The notes under the pieces were generated by a model that was not told the origin of the DNA, did no database searches, and saw nothing but the letters and a program-made list of their open reading frames with translations. Below are positions 8,201 through 15,815 of a stretch of 64,000 nt of DNA, in pieces; positions within the stretch are counted from its first letter, which is position 1, and each line of letters begins with the position of its first letter. Source of the DNA: Litchfieldia alkalitelluris (GTDB lineage Bacteria > Bacillota > Bacilli > Bacillales > Bacillaceae_L); contig NZ_KV917374.1 of NCBI RefSeq assembly GCF_002019645.1, forward strand, positions 2,616,696 to 2,680,695, written 5' to 3'. The position numbers and the translations under genes are program-made.

Positions 8201-8960
8201 CCCATTCTTAGTGGGCGAAAATGACTCTGAAACAAATCGTCTTCGTGATGCATTTACTAACACTGGATTTATGCAAAAAATGCCTGAAGATATTAGAGAA
8301 GATATTAAAGAATTCGGTATCCGTAACTCTCATTTATTAACCGTTGCTCCTACGGGAAGCACTGGAACAATGGTCGGAGTTTCAACAGGATTAGAACCAT
8401 ACTTCTCATTCTCTTACTTCAGAAGCGGACGTTTAGGTAAGTTTATTGAAGTAAAAGCAGATATCGTTCAAGAATTCCTTGATAAAAACCCTGAGGTAGA
8501 TCCAAACAACTTACCGAGCTGGTTTGTGTCAGCAATGGAGCTTGCACCTGAAGCACATGCTGATGTTCAATGTATTATCCAACGCTGGATTGATAGTTCA
8601 ATTAGTAAAACAGTTAATGCTCCAAAAGGATATACTGTAGAGCAAGTTGAAGCTGTTTACGAGCGTCTTTATAAAGGTGGAGCTAAGGGTGGAACTGTTT
8701 ACGTTGACGGAAGTCGTGACGCACAGGTTCTTACACTAAAAGCTGAGGAAAATACGTTTGAAGAAGAAGTAGAGGTAAACCAAAATAAAAAGAGTCATGT
8801 GGTACTAGTTGATACGATTAATGACTTACGTTCTACTAACGTAACAATTGGATCTGAGGTAGGTAATACTTGTCCGGTTTGTCGTGAAGGTACTGTTGAA
8901 GATTTAGGAGGATGTAACACTTGTACAAGCTGTGGTGCACAGTTGAAGTGTGGTCTATAA
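4495..8960 (+). CDS. nrdJ: adenosylcobalamin-dependent (class II) ribonucleotide reductase NrdJ, interrupted by three group I introns
   Basis: The coding sequence is join(4495-5283, 5642-5671, 6020-6640, 7842-8960) and gives a continuous 852-residue protein, the usual size of the Bacillus B12-dependent enzyme. It reduces ribonucleotides to deoxyribonucleotides using a thiyl radical formed from adenosylcobalamin. The exons rejoin in frame through conserved class II motifs: VEQGGSR-RGAQM, MLAD-WHPD and NPCG-EQPLAPYS. The last holds the radical-site Cys with its Asn and Glu partners. A C-terminal cluster of eight Cys (CPVC, CNTCTSC, KCGL) is the mobile disulfide-exchange or metal-binding tail. 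The start ATG 4495 has GGGAG eight bases upstream; an in-frame ATG at 4441 lacks a ribosome binding site. Without splicing the gene would be broken by stop codons at the first base of intron 1. Confidence 0.93.
5284..5641 (+). ncRNA. group I intron 1 of nrdJ (358 nt)
   Basis: The 5' exon ends in U and the intron ends in G, both required for group I splicing. An internal guide GGCGGGAT at 5301-5308 pairs with exon GUCCCGU plus the next U, putting a U-G pair at the splice site (P1). Core elements are readable: P around GAATTGCTGG (5319), Q around GGGCAATCAGCAGC (5408), R around GTTCAGAGACTA (5449-5460), and S around GATGATATAGTCC (5562-5574). No reading frame is present. Removing it joins GGSR to RGAQM in frame. 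Confidence 0.92.
5642..5671 (+). CDS. nrdJ: nrdJ mini-exon 2 (10 codons, RGAQMIMLAD)
   Basis: Only 30 nt of coding sequence lie between introns 1 and 2. The ten residues are an uninterrupted part of the class II reductase and connect exons 1 and 3 without loss or gain. The last base is U. Confidence 0.9.
5672..6019 (+). ncRNA. group I intron 2 of nrdJ (348 nt)
   Basis: The guide GTCCGC at 5692-5697 pairs with exon GCGGAU with U-G at the splice point, and the intron ends in G. Core elements: P around GAATTGCGAGG (5732), Q around GGACAATTCGCAGCC (5816), R around GTTCAAAGACTA (5850), and S around GATGATATAGTCT (5955). It shares an almost identical internal block, ACAACGTGACTGG-AACGGTGAGCGTGA with one difference, with intron 1, so the two are close relatives. 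No reading frame is present. Confidence 0.92.
6020..6640 (+). CDS. nrdJ: nrdJ exon 3 (207 codons)
   Basis: Begins WHPDIIEFIISKMQNPR and ends ATNPCG, so the radical-site Cys codon lies seven bases before the end. It contains the middle of the alpha/beta barrel. The final base is U. Confidence 0.9.
6641..7841 (+). ncRNA. group I intron 3 of nrdJ with an endonuclease gene (1201 nt)
   Basis: The boundaries that satisfy both group I rules (U before, G at the end) give GGT|GAG, restoring NPCGEQPL. The guide GCCTCAC at 6650-6656 pairs with exon GUGUGGU with one U-U mismatch and a terminal U-G pair. P- and Q-like segments (AAATTGCGGGAT near 6661, GCTAATCCGAACC near 6692) and an S-like ATATAATCCACC (6766-6777) come before the reading frame, so the endonuclease gene sits in the peripheral 3' part. 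Its core looks different from that of introns 1 and 2, which suggests a separate origin. Confidence 0.87.
6849..7781 (+). CDS. intron-encoded homing endonuclease, PD-(D/E)XK type
   Basis: A 310-residue protein encoded wholly inside intron 3. Its N-terminal domain carries the PD-(D/E)XK nuclease signature: Pro49-Asp50 in KYKPDFFFY and Glu64-X-Lys66 in VEIKS, preceded by an RSSYEYAYAKYLD segment as seen in Vsr-like intron endonucleases. At about residues 191-213 is a CxxC...CxxxC zinc-finger-like segment (CKEC, YCSRNC), probably for DNA binding. The expected role is to cut intronless nrdJ alleles and start intron transfer. The start ATG has GAGGTGAT well spaced upstream. The reading frame is intact, so the enzyme may be active. 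Family assignment rests on motifs only. Confidence 0.78.
   Translation: MNRGYAGFYKGHYLRSSYEYAYAKYLDFHLIPWGYEEEVFDLGYKKYKPDFFFYDDEKLIKIVEIKSRDKNVKDQATKALNAIVQKYNISCELISYEELLELYKSLPFSLNSTITEWINSKDTTVNKAAYGELNSHFNFKHSIDTKMKIGNHTKKLWASDSVSKQNMIEGLRKSGLVQKGKYKKPREVRMCKECSKPFEVIISSPKLYCSRNCSGIVAVRTAKFTNMECRSENHKAIKEFIIQWSLKNADLILDTPYNKIKTTLQPLIVDIHKKFRVKDFRVISKSVFGKDQGRKELLKFMKDVCNENVC
7842..8960 (+). CDS. nrdJ: nrdJ exon 4 (372 codons and stop)
   Basis: Starts EQPLAPYSVCNL, directly following the NPCG of exon 3, and runs through the second half of the catalytic barrel (VAPTGSTGTMVGVSTGLEPYF) to the Cys-rich tail. Confidence 0.92.
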   Translation, partial: EQPLAPYSVCNLAAVNLAEMANKETKTVNFEKLRKTVEVGVRMQDNVINATPYFLEPNKKQALGERRVGLGVMGLHDLLIYCETEYGSEKGNKLVDEVFETIATTAYRASVELAKEKGSFPFLVGENDSETNRLRDAFTNTGFMQKMPEDIREDIKEFGIRNSHLLTVAPTGSTGTMVGVSTGLEPYFSFSYFRSGRLGKFIEVKADIVQEFLDKNPEVDPNNLPSWFVSAMELAPEAHADVQCIIQRWIDSSISKTVNAPKGYTVEQVEAVYERLYKGGAKGGTVYVDGSRDAQVLTLKAEENTFEEEVEVNQNKKSHVVLVDTINDLRSTNVTIGSEVGNTCPVCREGTVEDLGGCNTCTSCGAQLKCGL

Positions 8961-9016
8961 GGTAAAATAAATCCTGTTACTAGGTGTTGTTGACGGGAAG
9001 AAACAATACAAGTAGT

Positions 9017-9060
9017 AAATGAAGGAGACCAATTAGCATAGCTATTTGGTCTCTTCATTT
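9017..9060 (+). terminator. terminator of nrdJ
   Basis: A long stem-loop: AAATGAAGGAGACCAA pairs with TTGGTCTCTTCATTT apart from one bulge. No strong T run follows beyond the stem itself, so it could act in both directions. Confidence 0.7.
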
Positions 9061-9131
9061 ACTCTTAAGTTTTGATTTATTGGGATTTATCCTTAAAATT
9101 CGCACGCTTTTAGCTTGCAAATTTATCAGAT

Positions 9132-9146
9132 GCATAATGATTATCA
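9132..9146 (+). promoter_or_regulatory. Fur-family box-like palindrome
   Basis: GCATAATGATTATCA matches the 7-1-7 consensus TGATAATNATTATCA at all but the first two positions. No gene follows on the plus strand for 580 bp. Confidence 0.4.
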
Positions 9147-9225
9147 TGCAGTGTTTGATTTCTTTGTTATTTGTCTAATAAAATAAATGTAAAGCATAGG
9201 ATGGTTTATCATTAAACGAGTACTT

Positions 9226-9420
9226 GAAATAAGGGCATATTTTCCCTTAATAGTGGTGAATATAGCTTGAATAGGGGTAATTAAGGGGAAATTTTCCCTT
9301 TAAGCAAAGCGCAATCACCCTATTTTCATGTTTTTTAGGTAGATAGCGGAAAATTTTACCTCTATTTAAGCTATTTTCTGTTCCATTTCCTAAATAAGGG
9401 AAATTTCTCCCTTTATTTTT
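9226..9420 (+). repeat. array of short AT-centred palindromes, AAGGG type
   Basis: At least three units of the form AAGGG(A)-AATTTT-CCCTT occur at about 9232-9250, 9284-9303 and 9400-9418, with weaker ones between. Similar arrays with other flanking bases occur at 36721-36910 and 49890-50080. Confidence 0.6.
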
Positions 9421-9603
9421 CAGCGCATGCTGCCGATTCCTTCATCATCTTGGTCCAGGGTTTCCGCTTTTTTATAGCTGGATGGGACGATGAATTAATG
9501 TTACAAGCAAAACGTTCCGAGCCTTTTCACTTTATCTTAAATCATATGCTTTTTAACTGTGCATTTTCCATTGTTAAATCCATCTTCGCCTCCAAAACGG
9601 AAT

Positions 9604-9631
9604 CCGTTACTATTAGGTAACGGGTTTTTTT
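9604..9631 (+). terminator. orphan intrinsic terminator
   Basis: CCGTTAC and GTAACGG form a perfect stem, followed by seven T. It is oriented on the plus strand, but no coding sequence precedes it within 640 bp. Confidence 0.75.
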
Positions 9632-9728
9632 GCCTATTATTCACCCCACATATGGAAAGCATTACTTAATTTTAAACCTTTTTTTAGACCATACTAAGCC
9701 TTAGTAGACATTCAAATGAGGTGAGTTT

Positions 9729-10754
9729 ATGGAACCATTTATGCCACAGCTTGTGTACATTGAGCCTAAAGCATTAGATTATCCACTTGGCAGAGAATTA
9801 AAAGATAAGTTTGAGAATCTCGGGGTTGAAATTAGAGAAACAACTTCACATAATCAAGTGCGAGGAATACCTGGTGATAATGAGTTTCAGCAGTACCGAA
9901 ACGCAAAATCTACCTTGGTTGTAGGATTAAGACGAACATTGAAATTTGATACATCCAAACCGTCTGCTGAATATGCCATTCCTTTGGCCACTGGCTGTAT
10001 GGGACATTGTCATTATTGCTATTTGCAAACAACATTAGGAAGTAAGCCTTATATACGTACTTATGTGAATCTAGAAGATATTTTTGAGCAAGCAGATAAA
10101 TATATGAAAGAGCGAGAGCCTGAAATCACCCGATTTGAGGCTGCCTGTACATCTGATATCGTCGGAATTGATCACTTAACTCATTCGTTAAAAAAGACCA
10201 TTGAGTTCATGGGAGAGAAGGACTTTGGACAACTAAGGTTTGTGACCAAATACCATCATGTTGATCATCTTCTTGATGCAAAGCACAATGGTAGAACAAG
10301 GTTCCGCTTTAGCGTGAATTCAAGGTATGTCATTAAAAATTTTGAACCAGGAACATCTTCTTTTGATGAGCGCCTGGAAGCAGCTAGAAAGGTTGCAAAT
10401 GCAGATTATCCACTTGGCTTTATAGTTGCTCCGATATATATGCATGAAGACTGGCAGGAAGGGTATTTCGAGCTGTTTGAAAGACTTTACAATTCACTTA
10501 AGGGTGTAAATGTAGACAATTTAACCTTTGAATTAATACAGCATAGATTTACCAAACCTGCTAAAAAGGTCATTGCAAAACGGTATCCGAAAACAAAGCT
10601 CGAGATGGATGAAACGAAACGAAAATATAAGTGGGGCAGATATGGAATTGGGAAATATGTTTACAAAGACGAAGAAGCAAATGATATAGAAACAACAATT
10701 AAAAGATATATTCATGAATTTTTTCCACAAGCAGAGGTTCAGTATTTCACATAA
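9729..10754 (+). CDS. splB: spore photoproduct lyase
   Basis: A radical SAM enzyme that directly reverses the thymine dimer formed by UV in spore DNA, acting on germination. The [4Fe-4S] ligands are Cys90, Cys94 and Cys97 in GCMGHCHYC, the same positions as in B. subtilis SplB. The H-donating Cys is Cys140 in EAACTSD (Cys141 in B. subtilis). The length of 341 matches the family. GAGGTG precedes ATG by five bases. The regulator gene splA, usually upstream, is absent. CATACTA at 9690-9696 resembles a sigma-G -10 element, but no convincing -35 is spaced for it. Confidence 0.95.
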   Translation: MEPFMPQLVYIEPKALDYPLGRELKDKFENLGVEIRETTSHNQVRGIPGDNEFQQYRNAKSTLVVGLRRTLKFDTSKPSAEYAIPLATGCMGHCHYCYLQTTLGSKPYIRTYVNLEDIFEQADKYMKEREPEITRFEAACTSDIVGIDHLTHSLKKTIEFMGEKDFGQLRFVTKYHHVDHLLDAKHNGRTRFRFSVNSRYVIKNFEPGTSSFDERLEAARKVANADYPLGFIVAPIYMHEDWQEGYFELFERLYNSLKGVNVDNLTFELIQHRFTKPAKKVIAKRYPKTKLEMDETKRKYKWGRYGIGKYVYKDEEANDIETTIKRYIHEFFPQAEVQYFT

Positions 10755-10757
10755 AAA

Positions 10758-10789
10758 GTAGAGGGAACAAGCTATTTGTTCTCTTTTTT
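10758..10789 (+). terminator. terminator of splB
   Basis: AGAGGGAACAA and TTGTTCTCT form a stem with one mismatch, followed by six T. Confidence 0.85.
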
Positions 10790-10878
10790 GTGTCGAAAAT
10801 GTACTATTTTATCTCTCTAACGCTTAAGAATGTAGGGTGACGGTTTTTATCCGACAACAGCGATCGGAGGGAAAGCAC

Positions 10879-11763
10879 TTGTACATAGATGGGGTTTTTT
10901 CTGGAGGGGGAATAAAAGGGTTTGCACTGATTGGCGCCTATGCAGCTCTCGAGGAAAAAGGAATTAAATTTAAATGTTTAGCTGGAACAAGTGCTGGAGC
11001 AATCATTGCAGCTCTCATTAAAGCGGGCTATACAAGTGAAGAACTAGAAAAAATTATGGATGCCATCGAGTTGAAGGACTTCTTAGATGCAAGGAAAACC
11101 TTCCTTCCTATTCCTTTTGCGAAATGGTTGTTTTTATATAAAAGATTAGGACTATATAGAGGTGAGGTACTAGAAAAATGGCTAGAAGCTCTTCTATCAG
11201 CCAAAGGAATTGCTACTTTTGGGGATTTACCACCAGACTCCTTAAAACTTGTTGCCTCTAATTTAACAATGGGAACTTTAATTGTTTTACCTGATGATCT
11301 ACCGAGGTATGGTATAAATCCGTCCTCTTTTTCGGTTGCCAAAGCTGTACGAATGAGTTGTAGTTTACCTTACTTCTTTGAACCGGTAAAATTAAAGCCA
11401 AGAACGGGTGCTCACCTTATTGTTGATGGAGGTGTGTTAAGTAATTTTCCGATTTGGCTTTTTGAAAAAGCATTAGATAGCCGAAAACGGCCTGTGTTAG
11501 GTGTGAAATTGTCAGCGAATTTTTACAATCAACCGGTTCATAAAGTAGATAATGCCATTTCGTTATTTACATCGCTTTTCGATACGATGATGAAAGCGCA
11601 TGACCTTAAGTATATCTCTCGTGTTCATGAAGATCATATTGTCTTTATACCCGTTGAAGGGGGATTAACAACCGAGTTCAATCTTGATGATGAGCAAAAA
11701 CACAAATTAATCCAACATGGGAAAGAACGCACTGAACAATTCTTGAAAAAATGGTCTTATTAA
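10879..11763 (+). CDS. yqhO: patatin-like phospholipase YqhO
   Basis: A 294-residue patatin-family serine hydrolase. The oxyanion-hole motif GGGIKG, the nucleophile Ser38 in GTSAG and the Asp of the DGG motif (VDGGVLSNFP) form the expected Ser-Asp dyad. It probably hydrolyses acyl ester bonds of lipids in the cytoplasm. The substrate is unknown. The frame is open from GTG 10837, but TTG 10879 with GGAGGG seven bases upstream is the better start and gives the family length. It converges on yqhP. Confidence 0.85.
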   Translation: MYIDGVFSGGGIKGFALIGAYAALEEKGIKFKCLAGTSAGAIIAALIKAGYTSEELEKIMDAIELKDFLDARKTFLPIPFAKWLFLYKRLGLYRGEVLEKWLEALLSAKGIATFGDLPPDSLKLVASNLTMGTLIVLPDDLPRYGINPSSFSVAKAVRMSCSLPYFFEPVKLKPRTGAHLIVDGGVLSNFPIWLFEKALDSRKRPVLGVKLSANFYNQPVHKVDNAISLFTSLFDTMMKAHDLKYISRVHEDHIVFIPVEGGLTTEFNLDDEQKHKLIQHGKERTEQFLKKWSY

Positions 11764-11765
11764 AC

Positions 11766-11808
11766 AAAAAAAATCAAGCATTTAAAAAAATGCTCGATTT
11801 TTCTTTTT
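11766..11808. terminator. bidirectional terminator between yqhO and yqhP
   Basis: AAAATCAAGCATTT pairs with AAATGCTCGATTTT, with A runs on one side and T runs on the other. It overlaps the 3' end of yqhP. Confidence 0.75.
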
Positions 11809-12189
11809 GCCTTTTTTACCTTCAATCACAGTTAAATGAGAGGGAGATGATTTTTTGCGTTTTCCGGATTGAAGTGGTGACGCTTTTTTAGGGCTTGAAG
11901 ATAATTTTTTGCCCTCAACAACCTTAGAAACTGGTTTTTGTTGGGTTTGCTCATTGAAACGTCTCTTAGATTGTTTGGCTGCACGTCTGTATGCACTATA
12001 GTCATTCCCACTTCCACCAAGGCGACGTCTCATATAGATCTTGTAAATAAGGAAGATAATAGCTCCAAAAAATACAATGGATCCTAACTGAACTAGTAGC
12101 CGTGAAGGTTGTGTAAATAATGTATAAAGAATACCAATGACGCCTAACGTGATGATTGAATATACAAAAAGGTTTGAACGACGATTCAT
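11782..12189 (-). CDS. yqhP: SA1362-family membrane protein YqhP
   Basis: 135 residues with two N-terminal membrane helices (about 9-26 and 33-50) and a long, highly basic, low-complexity cytoplasmic tail rich in Lys and Ser. No enzymatic motif is visible and the function is unknown. Position opposite yqhO and the two-helix plus basic-tail pattern match B. subtilis YqhP. ATG 12189 is preceded by GGAGGTG; a GTG nine bases upstream lies inside that site and is rejected as the start. Confidence 0.8.
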   Translation of the reverse strand: MNRRSNLFVYSIITLGVIGILYTLFTQPSRLLVQLGSIVFFGAIIFLIYKIYMRRRLGGSGNDYSAYRRAAKQSKRRFNEQTQQKPVSKVVEGKKLSSSPKKASPLQSGKRKKSSPSHLTVIEGKKGKKKNRAFF

Positions 12190-12672
12190 GAGTAACACCT
12201 CCGATTTGCCTCTTTACTTATTGTATTAATCGTCAAATAGCTTGTTGCATAAAATTCTTCGTTTTATGTACTTCTTTTGCTTTTTTTTCAGGTAATAATC
12301 TTATTTCTGGGCGGATTTTACTCTTAGCTCTAATAAAAGAGATTTCTCTACTTATATTCTACAAGAAAACAGAATAAACCTCTAGATGAATCATAGCTTT
12401 TTACATATTTTACCCAACAATTTCCTTTCATACACCTAGCAGAATAAAATTTTGATCTTCTAATAGCTAGGACTAAGAGTGTATTCGGCTTGTTCAACTC
12501 TCTTGGTTAAAAAAGTTTATAAATATAACAAGTTATCTTGTTAAGTGGATTAAAGATGAAGATGATAAAATATATATCATCCATCAATTTCTAAAAAGGA
12601 AAATAACTCCGCTATTCCCAAATAAATAGATTGCAGAAATGAGGGACATAATAAATAGCGGAGGTGTTTAGT
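12190..12672 (+). other. 483-bp intergenic gap between divergent yqhP and yqhR
   Basis: No gene is supported. The only distinct element is the perfect inverted repeat AACAAGTTATCTTGTT at 12527-12542, which could be an operator. AT-rich sequence at 12555-12590 could hold the yqhR promoter. Confidence 0.5.
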
Positions 12673-13191
12673 GTGGAAGCAGAAAAGAAAAATCCTAACT
12701 TAGAACAAAATCAAAAACCAGAAGATCTATCTATGATCACGAAAGTCGTCATTATAGGATTATTCGGGGGTCTATTTTGGAGCTTTTTGAACTATGGAAC
12801 CTATGTGTTTAACTTTACAGAAATTAGTCCAAACCTTGTTCTACAGCCTTGGGCTATAGGTGATTGGAAAAATCGTGTCCTTGGCCAATTTATCGGCATT
12901 GCAGTGATCGGAGTACTTTCAATTGGAGTTGCACTTGTATATTATGCACTACTAAGGAAGTTTCAAAAGATTTGGGTAGGGATGGCTTTTGGTCTACTAT
13001 TATGGGCATTAGTATTCTTTGTTTTAAATCCTATTTTTCCAAATCTGCAATCAGTCCCAGAACTAGGAAGAAATACAAATATAACAACGATTTGCTTTTA
13101 TATTTTATATGGAGTATTCATAGGGTACTCAATATCCTTTGAAGCTAATGAGTTTAATCATGAATCGGAAGTAGCTGCTATAGATGACTAA
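12673..13191 (+). CDS. yqhR: membrane protein YqhR
   Basis: 172 residues with four predicted membrane helices (about 22-42, 70-92, 103-125 and 140-158 in the mature frame) and an acidic C-terminus. It belongs to a conserved Bacillus family of unknown function. It is placed here by fold, length and position between yqhP and yqhT. The start is GTG 12673, seven bases after GGAGG. In B. subtilis yqhQ and aroQ lie nearby; both are absent here. Confidence 0.8.
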   Translation: MEAEKKNPNLEQNQKPEDLSMITKVVIIGLFGGLFWSFLNYGTYVFNFTEISPNLVLQPWAIGDWKNRVLGQFIGIAVIGVLSIGVALVYYALLRKFQKIWVGMAFGLLLWALVFFVLNPIFPNLQSVPELGRNTNITTICFYILYGVFIGYSISFEANEFNHESEVAAIDD

Positions 13192-13216
13192 TTTCCCAAC
13201 CAATCCTTCTTTATGG

Positions 13217-13249
13217 TAGAATGTTCTTAATTGAACATTCTATTTTTTT
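13217..13249 (+). terminator. terminator of yqhR
   Basis: TAGAATGTTC and GAACATTCTA form a perfect 10-bp stem followed by seven T. Confidence 0.9.
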
Positions 13250-13336
13250 CTTTATTTTTTAAAATAATAAAGCTAAAAGAATAGACATGAAAACCTAACT
13301 TACATATTTTATTTTGTGAAAAAGCGGGGGAAGAAT

Positions 13337-14398
13337 ATGGGGAAACTTGAAAAATTACGTGAAGGCTTTAAGGAATATGGAATTGACGGGTTACTTGTTA
13401 CAAACAGTTATAACAGAAGATATATGACTGGTTTCACAGGTACAGCAGGTGTAGTACTAATTTCTGAGACAAAATCAGTATTTATTACCGATTTCCGTTA
13501 TGTTGAGCAAGCAAGTGAGCAAATTGAAGGTTTTGAAGTCGTTCAGCATACTGGTCAACTTATAGACGAGGTTGCAAAACAAGCTGTAGATATGGGAATT
13601 AAGAAGCTTGGTTTTGAGCAAGATGACTTGTCGTTCTCGACTTATAGTTCATATAACAATACCACGGAAGCTGAATTAGTCCCAGTTTCTAATGCGGTTG
13701 AAAAGTTACGCTTGATTAAGTCTGAATCAGAGATTAAGATATTAAAGGAAGCAGCTGAGATTGCAGATGCAGCATATACACATATTTTAGGATATATTCG
13801 TCCAGGAATAAGTGAGTTAGATGTATCAAATGAACTAGAATTCTTTATGAGAAAACAAGGTGCAGTATCTTCTTCTTTTGATATTATTGTCGCATCAGGA
13901 GTTCGCTCCGCATTGCCACACGGCGTGGCGACTGATAAAATCATTGAAAAAGGCGACTTTGTAACGCTAGATTTCGGGGCATATTATAAAGGTTATTGCT
14001 CTGATATCACAAGAACTCTTGCAGTTGGAACACCAAGTGACGAATTGAAAAACATTTACAATATTGTTCTTGAAGCACAATTGCGTGGTATGGATGGCAT
14101 CAAACCTGGGTTAACAGGGAAGCAAGCTGATGCATTAACACGTGATTACATTACCGAAAAAGGTTATGGACAATATTTTGGCCATTCAACAGGTCATGGG
14201 TTAGGTATGGAAGTACATGAACAACCAGGTCTTTCAGTGAAATCTGATATGATCTTAACACCAGGAATGGTTGTCACAGTTGAACCAGGTATTTACATAG
14301 CGGGTCTTGGTGGCGTTCGAATCGAAGATGATACAGTCATTACCGAAAATGGCAACGAATCATTGACATATTCTACTAAAGAACTAATCATTTTATAA
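13337..14398 (+). CDS. yqhT: Xaa-Pro aminopeptidase-like M24 peptidase YqhT
   Basis: A 353-residue cytoplasmic metallopeptidase of the M24 (pita-bread) family that should release residues from Xaa-Pro peptides. The five dinuclear metal ligands are visible: Asp in LDFGAYY, Asp in SDITRT, His in GHSTGHGLG, Glu in TVEPGIY and Glu in RIEDDT. The N-terminal creatinase-like domain spans about residues 1-125. ATG 13337 with GGGGGA upstream gives the B. subtilis length. It precedes efp, as in many Bacilli; in other bacteria Pro-peptidase and EF-P genes also pair. Confidence 0.93.
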   Translation: MGKLEKLREGFKEYGIDGLLVTNSYNRRYMTGFTGTAGVVLISETKSVFITDFRYVEQASEQIEGFEVVQHTGQLIDEVAKQAVDMGIKKLGFEQDDLSFSTYSSYNNTTEAELVPVSNAVEKLRLIKSESEIKILKEAAEIADAAYTHILGYIRPGISELDVSNELEFFMRKQGAVSSSFDIIVASGVRSALPHGVATDKIIEKGDFVTLDFGAYYKGYCSDITRTLAVGTPSDELKNIYNIVLEAQLRGMDGIKPGLTGKQADALTRDYITEKGYGQYFGHSTGHGLGMEVHEQPGLSVKSDMILTPGMVVTVEPGIYIAGLGGVRIEDDTVITENGNESLTYSTKELIIL

Positions 14399-14459
14399 AA
14401 TGTATATCTATACTATTTAAGTTTAAACCATGGAACATGAAACGAGTTTACATTCTCAG

Positions 14460-14603
14460 TGTGGAATGAGCGGAGAGCCATGCCACTCCTGCGGGATATA
14501 TGGTGTAGGGGAGACCCCACAGGAGCCTGCGACGAGGAGACTCCCCACGCCGCCCGCGGGAAGGGCATGGGTCGCAGCGATTGGAACTTCCCAACCTAAG
14601 TTA
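14460..14603 (+). repeat. GC-rich structured repeat, copy A
   Basis: A block starting GTGGAATGAGCGGAGAG and ending GGAACTTCCCAACCTAAGTTA. It contains the stem CTCCTGCGGG / CCCACAGGAG and a downstream GCCCGCGG segment. It is far richer in G+C than its surroundings and resembles the blocks at 23881, 45832 and 46050. It lies in the yqhT-efp gap. Confidence 0.85.
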
Positions 14604-14656
14604 TTTAAGATAGCCAATCTCAAAAACGGATTTATATTTTAGGAGGATTTTTTTAC

Positions 14657-15214
14657 ATGATTTCAGTTAACGATTTTCGTACAGGATTAACAATTGAAGT
14701 AGACGGAGGCATTTGGAGAGTAATGGACTTCCAGCACGTTAAACCAGGTAAAGGTGCTGCATTTGTTCGCTCAAAGCTTCGTAACCTTCGTACAGGTGCT
14801 GTACAAGAAAAAACTTTCCGTGCTGGTGAAAAAGTAGCAAAAGCACAAATCGAAAACCGCAAAATGCAATATCTATACGCAAATGGTGAAATGCATGTAT
14901 TCATGGATAATCTATCATATGAGCAAATTGAACTCCCAGCATCAGCAATTGAGTATGAGCTAAAGTTCTTGAAAGAAAACATGGAAGTTCAGATTATGAC
15001 TTTCGGCCATGAAACACTAGGTGTTGAACTACCAAATACAGTGGAATTAAAAGTAGCAGAAACGGAGCCAGGAATCAAAGGTGATACTGCTTCAGGTGGA
15101 ACAAAGCCAGCGATTTTAGAAACTGGTTTATCTGTTCAAGTACCATTCTTTATTAATGAAGGTGATGTGTTAATTATTAACACAACTGAAGCATCTTACG
15201 TTTCTAGAGCTTAA
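14657..15214 (+). CDS. efp: elongation factor P
   Basis: 185 residues. EF-P enters the ribosome E site and relieves stalling at consecutive prolines. Three beta-barrel domains are expected. The tip loop reads KPGKGAAF, with Lys32 at the position that is modified in B. subtilis (5-aminopentanol). AGGAGG lies 11 bases before the start. It is separated from yqhT by the GC-rich repeat and has its own terminator. Confidence 0.97.
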   Translation: MISVNDFRTGLTIEVDGGIWRVMDFQHVKPGKGAAFVRSKLRNLRTGAVQEKTFRAGEKVAKAQIENRKMQYLYANGEMHVFMDNLSYEQIELPASAIEYELKFLKENMEVQIMTFGHETLGVELPNTVELKVAETEPGIKGDTASGGTKPAILETGLSVQVPFFINEGDVLIINTTEASYVSRA

Positions 15215-15226
15215 TCATAATTCCGA

Positions 15227-15262
15227 TAAAAGAACCTATTCCGTTGAGTAGGTTCTTTTTTG
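15227..15262 (+). terminator. terminator of efp
   Basis: AAAGAACCTA and TAGGTTCTTT form a 10-bp stem with a T run. Confidence 0.9.
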
Positions 15263-15448
15263 TGTAATCTCCACGCAATGACGGTCAATCCCACAAATGA
15301 AATGACGACCATCCAAAAAATATTCCCAATTTTAAAGCTAAGGTTAACTTCCATTTATCAACCATACAAAATTTTTCACTTCTTAAAAACGGATCCACTG
15401 CATAGGTTGTACAAATAAAAACTTTCAACAGGTTTTGGAGGATCTTAC

Positions 15449-15730
15449 ATGAGAAGATGGCTATCTTTAATAGAAACAAGTGTACTATCAATGGCGGGAC
15501 TGCGTATTCTTTCGGCCTCGATCGAATTAACTGCAGCAATTTTAATGCTGGTATTTAATGATGTCAAAAAAGCAATTGCTATCAACGCGTTATTAGCGGT
15601 AGTTGGTCCAGTGATCTTAATTACAACGATGGCGATTGGACTGCTTAGTATTGCTGATGATCTATCATTTTCAAAACTCTTTTTTGTTGCGTTAGGAGTT
15701 GGCTTTATTTTATTTGGAATTTATAAATAG
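15449..15730 (+). CDS. yqhV: small membrane protein YqhV
   Basis: 93 residues with three hydrophobic segments (about 12-36, 43-65 and 72-92), matching the YqhV family of unknown function that sits between efp and spoIIIA in Bacillus. GGAGG precedes the ATG. The position directly before the sporulation operon is conserved, but no function follows from it. Confidence 0.85.
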   Translation: MRRWLSLIETSVLSMAGLRILSASIELTAAILMLVFNDVKKAIAINALLAVVGPVILITTMAIGLLSIADDLSFSKLFFVALGVGFILFGIYK

Positions 15731-15744
15731 TTTTAGTTGTATTT

Positions 15745-15815
15745 AAGCTGTTTCTTAAACGTTGTTGCTTTTCGCACAGCAGCCAATTTATGAAAAGTGC
15801 CTTATTTTATGAGGC
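15745..15815 (+). repeat. decayed copy of the inverted-repeat element
   Basis: AAGCTGTTTCTTAAACGTTGTTGCTTTT near 15745-15772 (in two runs of shared bases) and GAAAAGTGCCTTATTTTAT near 15792-15810 resemble the two ends of the elements at 55637 and 56402, with most of the interior missing. Confidence 0.45.

Larger units (their letters stand above)
8961..9728 (+). other. 768-bp non-coding gap with a Fur-like site, palindromes and two hairpins
   Basis: After the nrdJ terminator there is no plausible gene on either strand. The gap holds a Fur-type palindrome at 9132-9146, an array of AT-centred palindromes at 9226-9420, and a strong intrinsic terminator at 9604-9631 that has no annotated gene in front of it. 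Confidence 0.7.

Noticed and set aside
4441-8960. nrdJ read as a broken pseudogene
   Set aside because: The stops fall inside segments with full group I intron features, and splicing restores the protein without loss or gain.
9659-9696. sigma-G promoter for splB (GCATT and CATACTA)
   Set aside because: The spacing is 26 bp, too long for sigma-G; only the -10-like part fits.
12864-13142. 92-residue open frame inside yqhR
   Set aside because: It is an alternative frame of a gene with a clear ribosome binding site and membrane helices.
14430-14642. 70-residue open frame before efp
   Set aside because: It is formed by the GC-rich repeat and has no family-like sequence.
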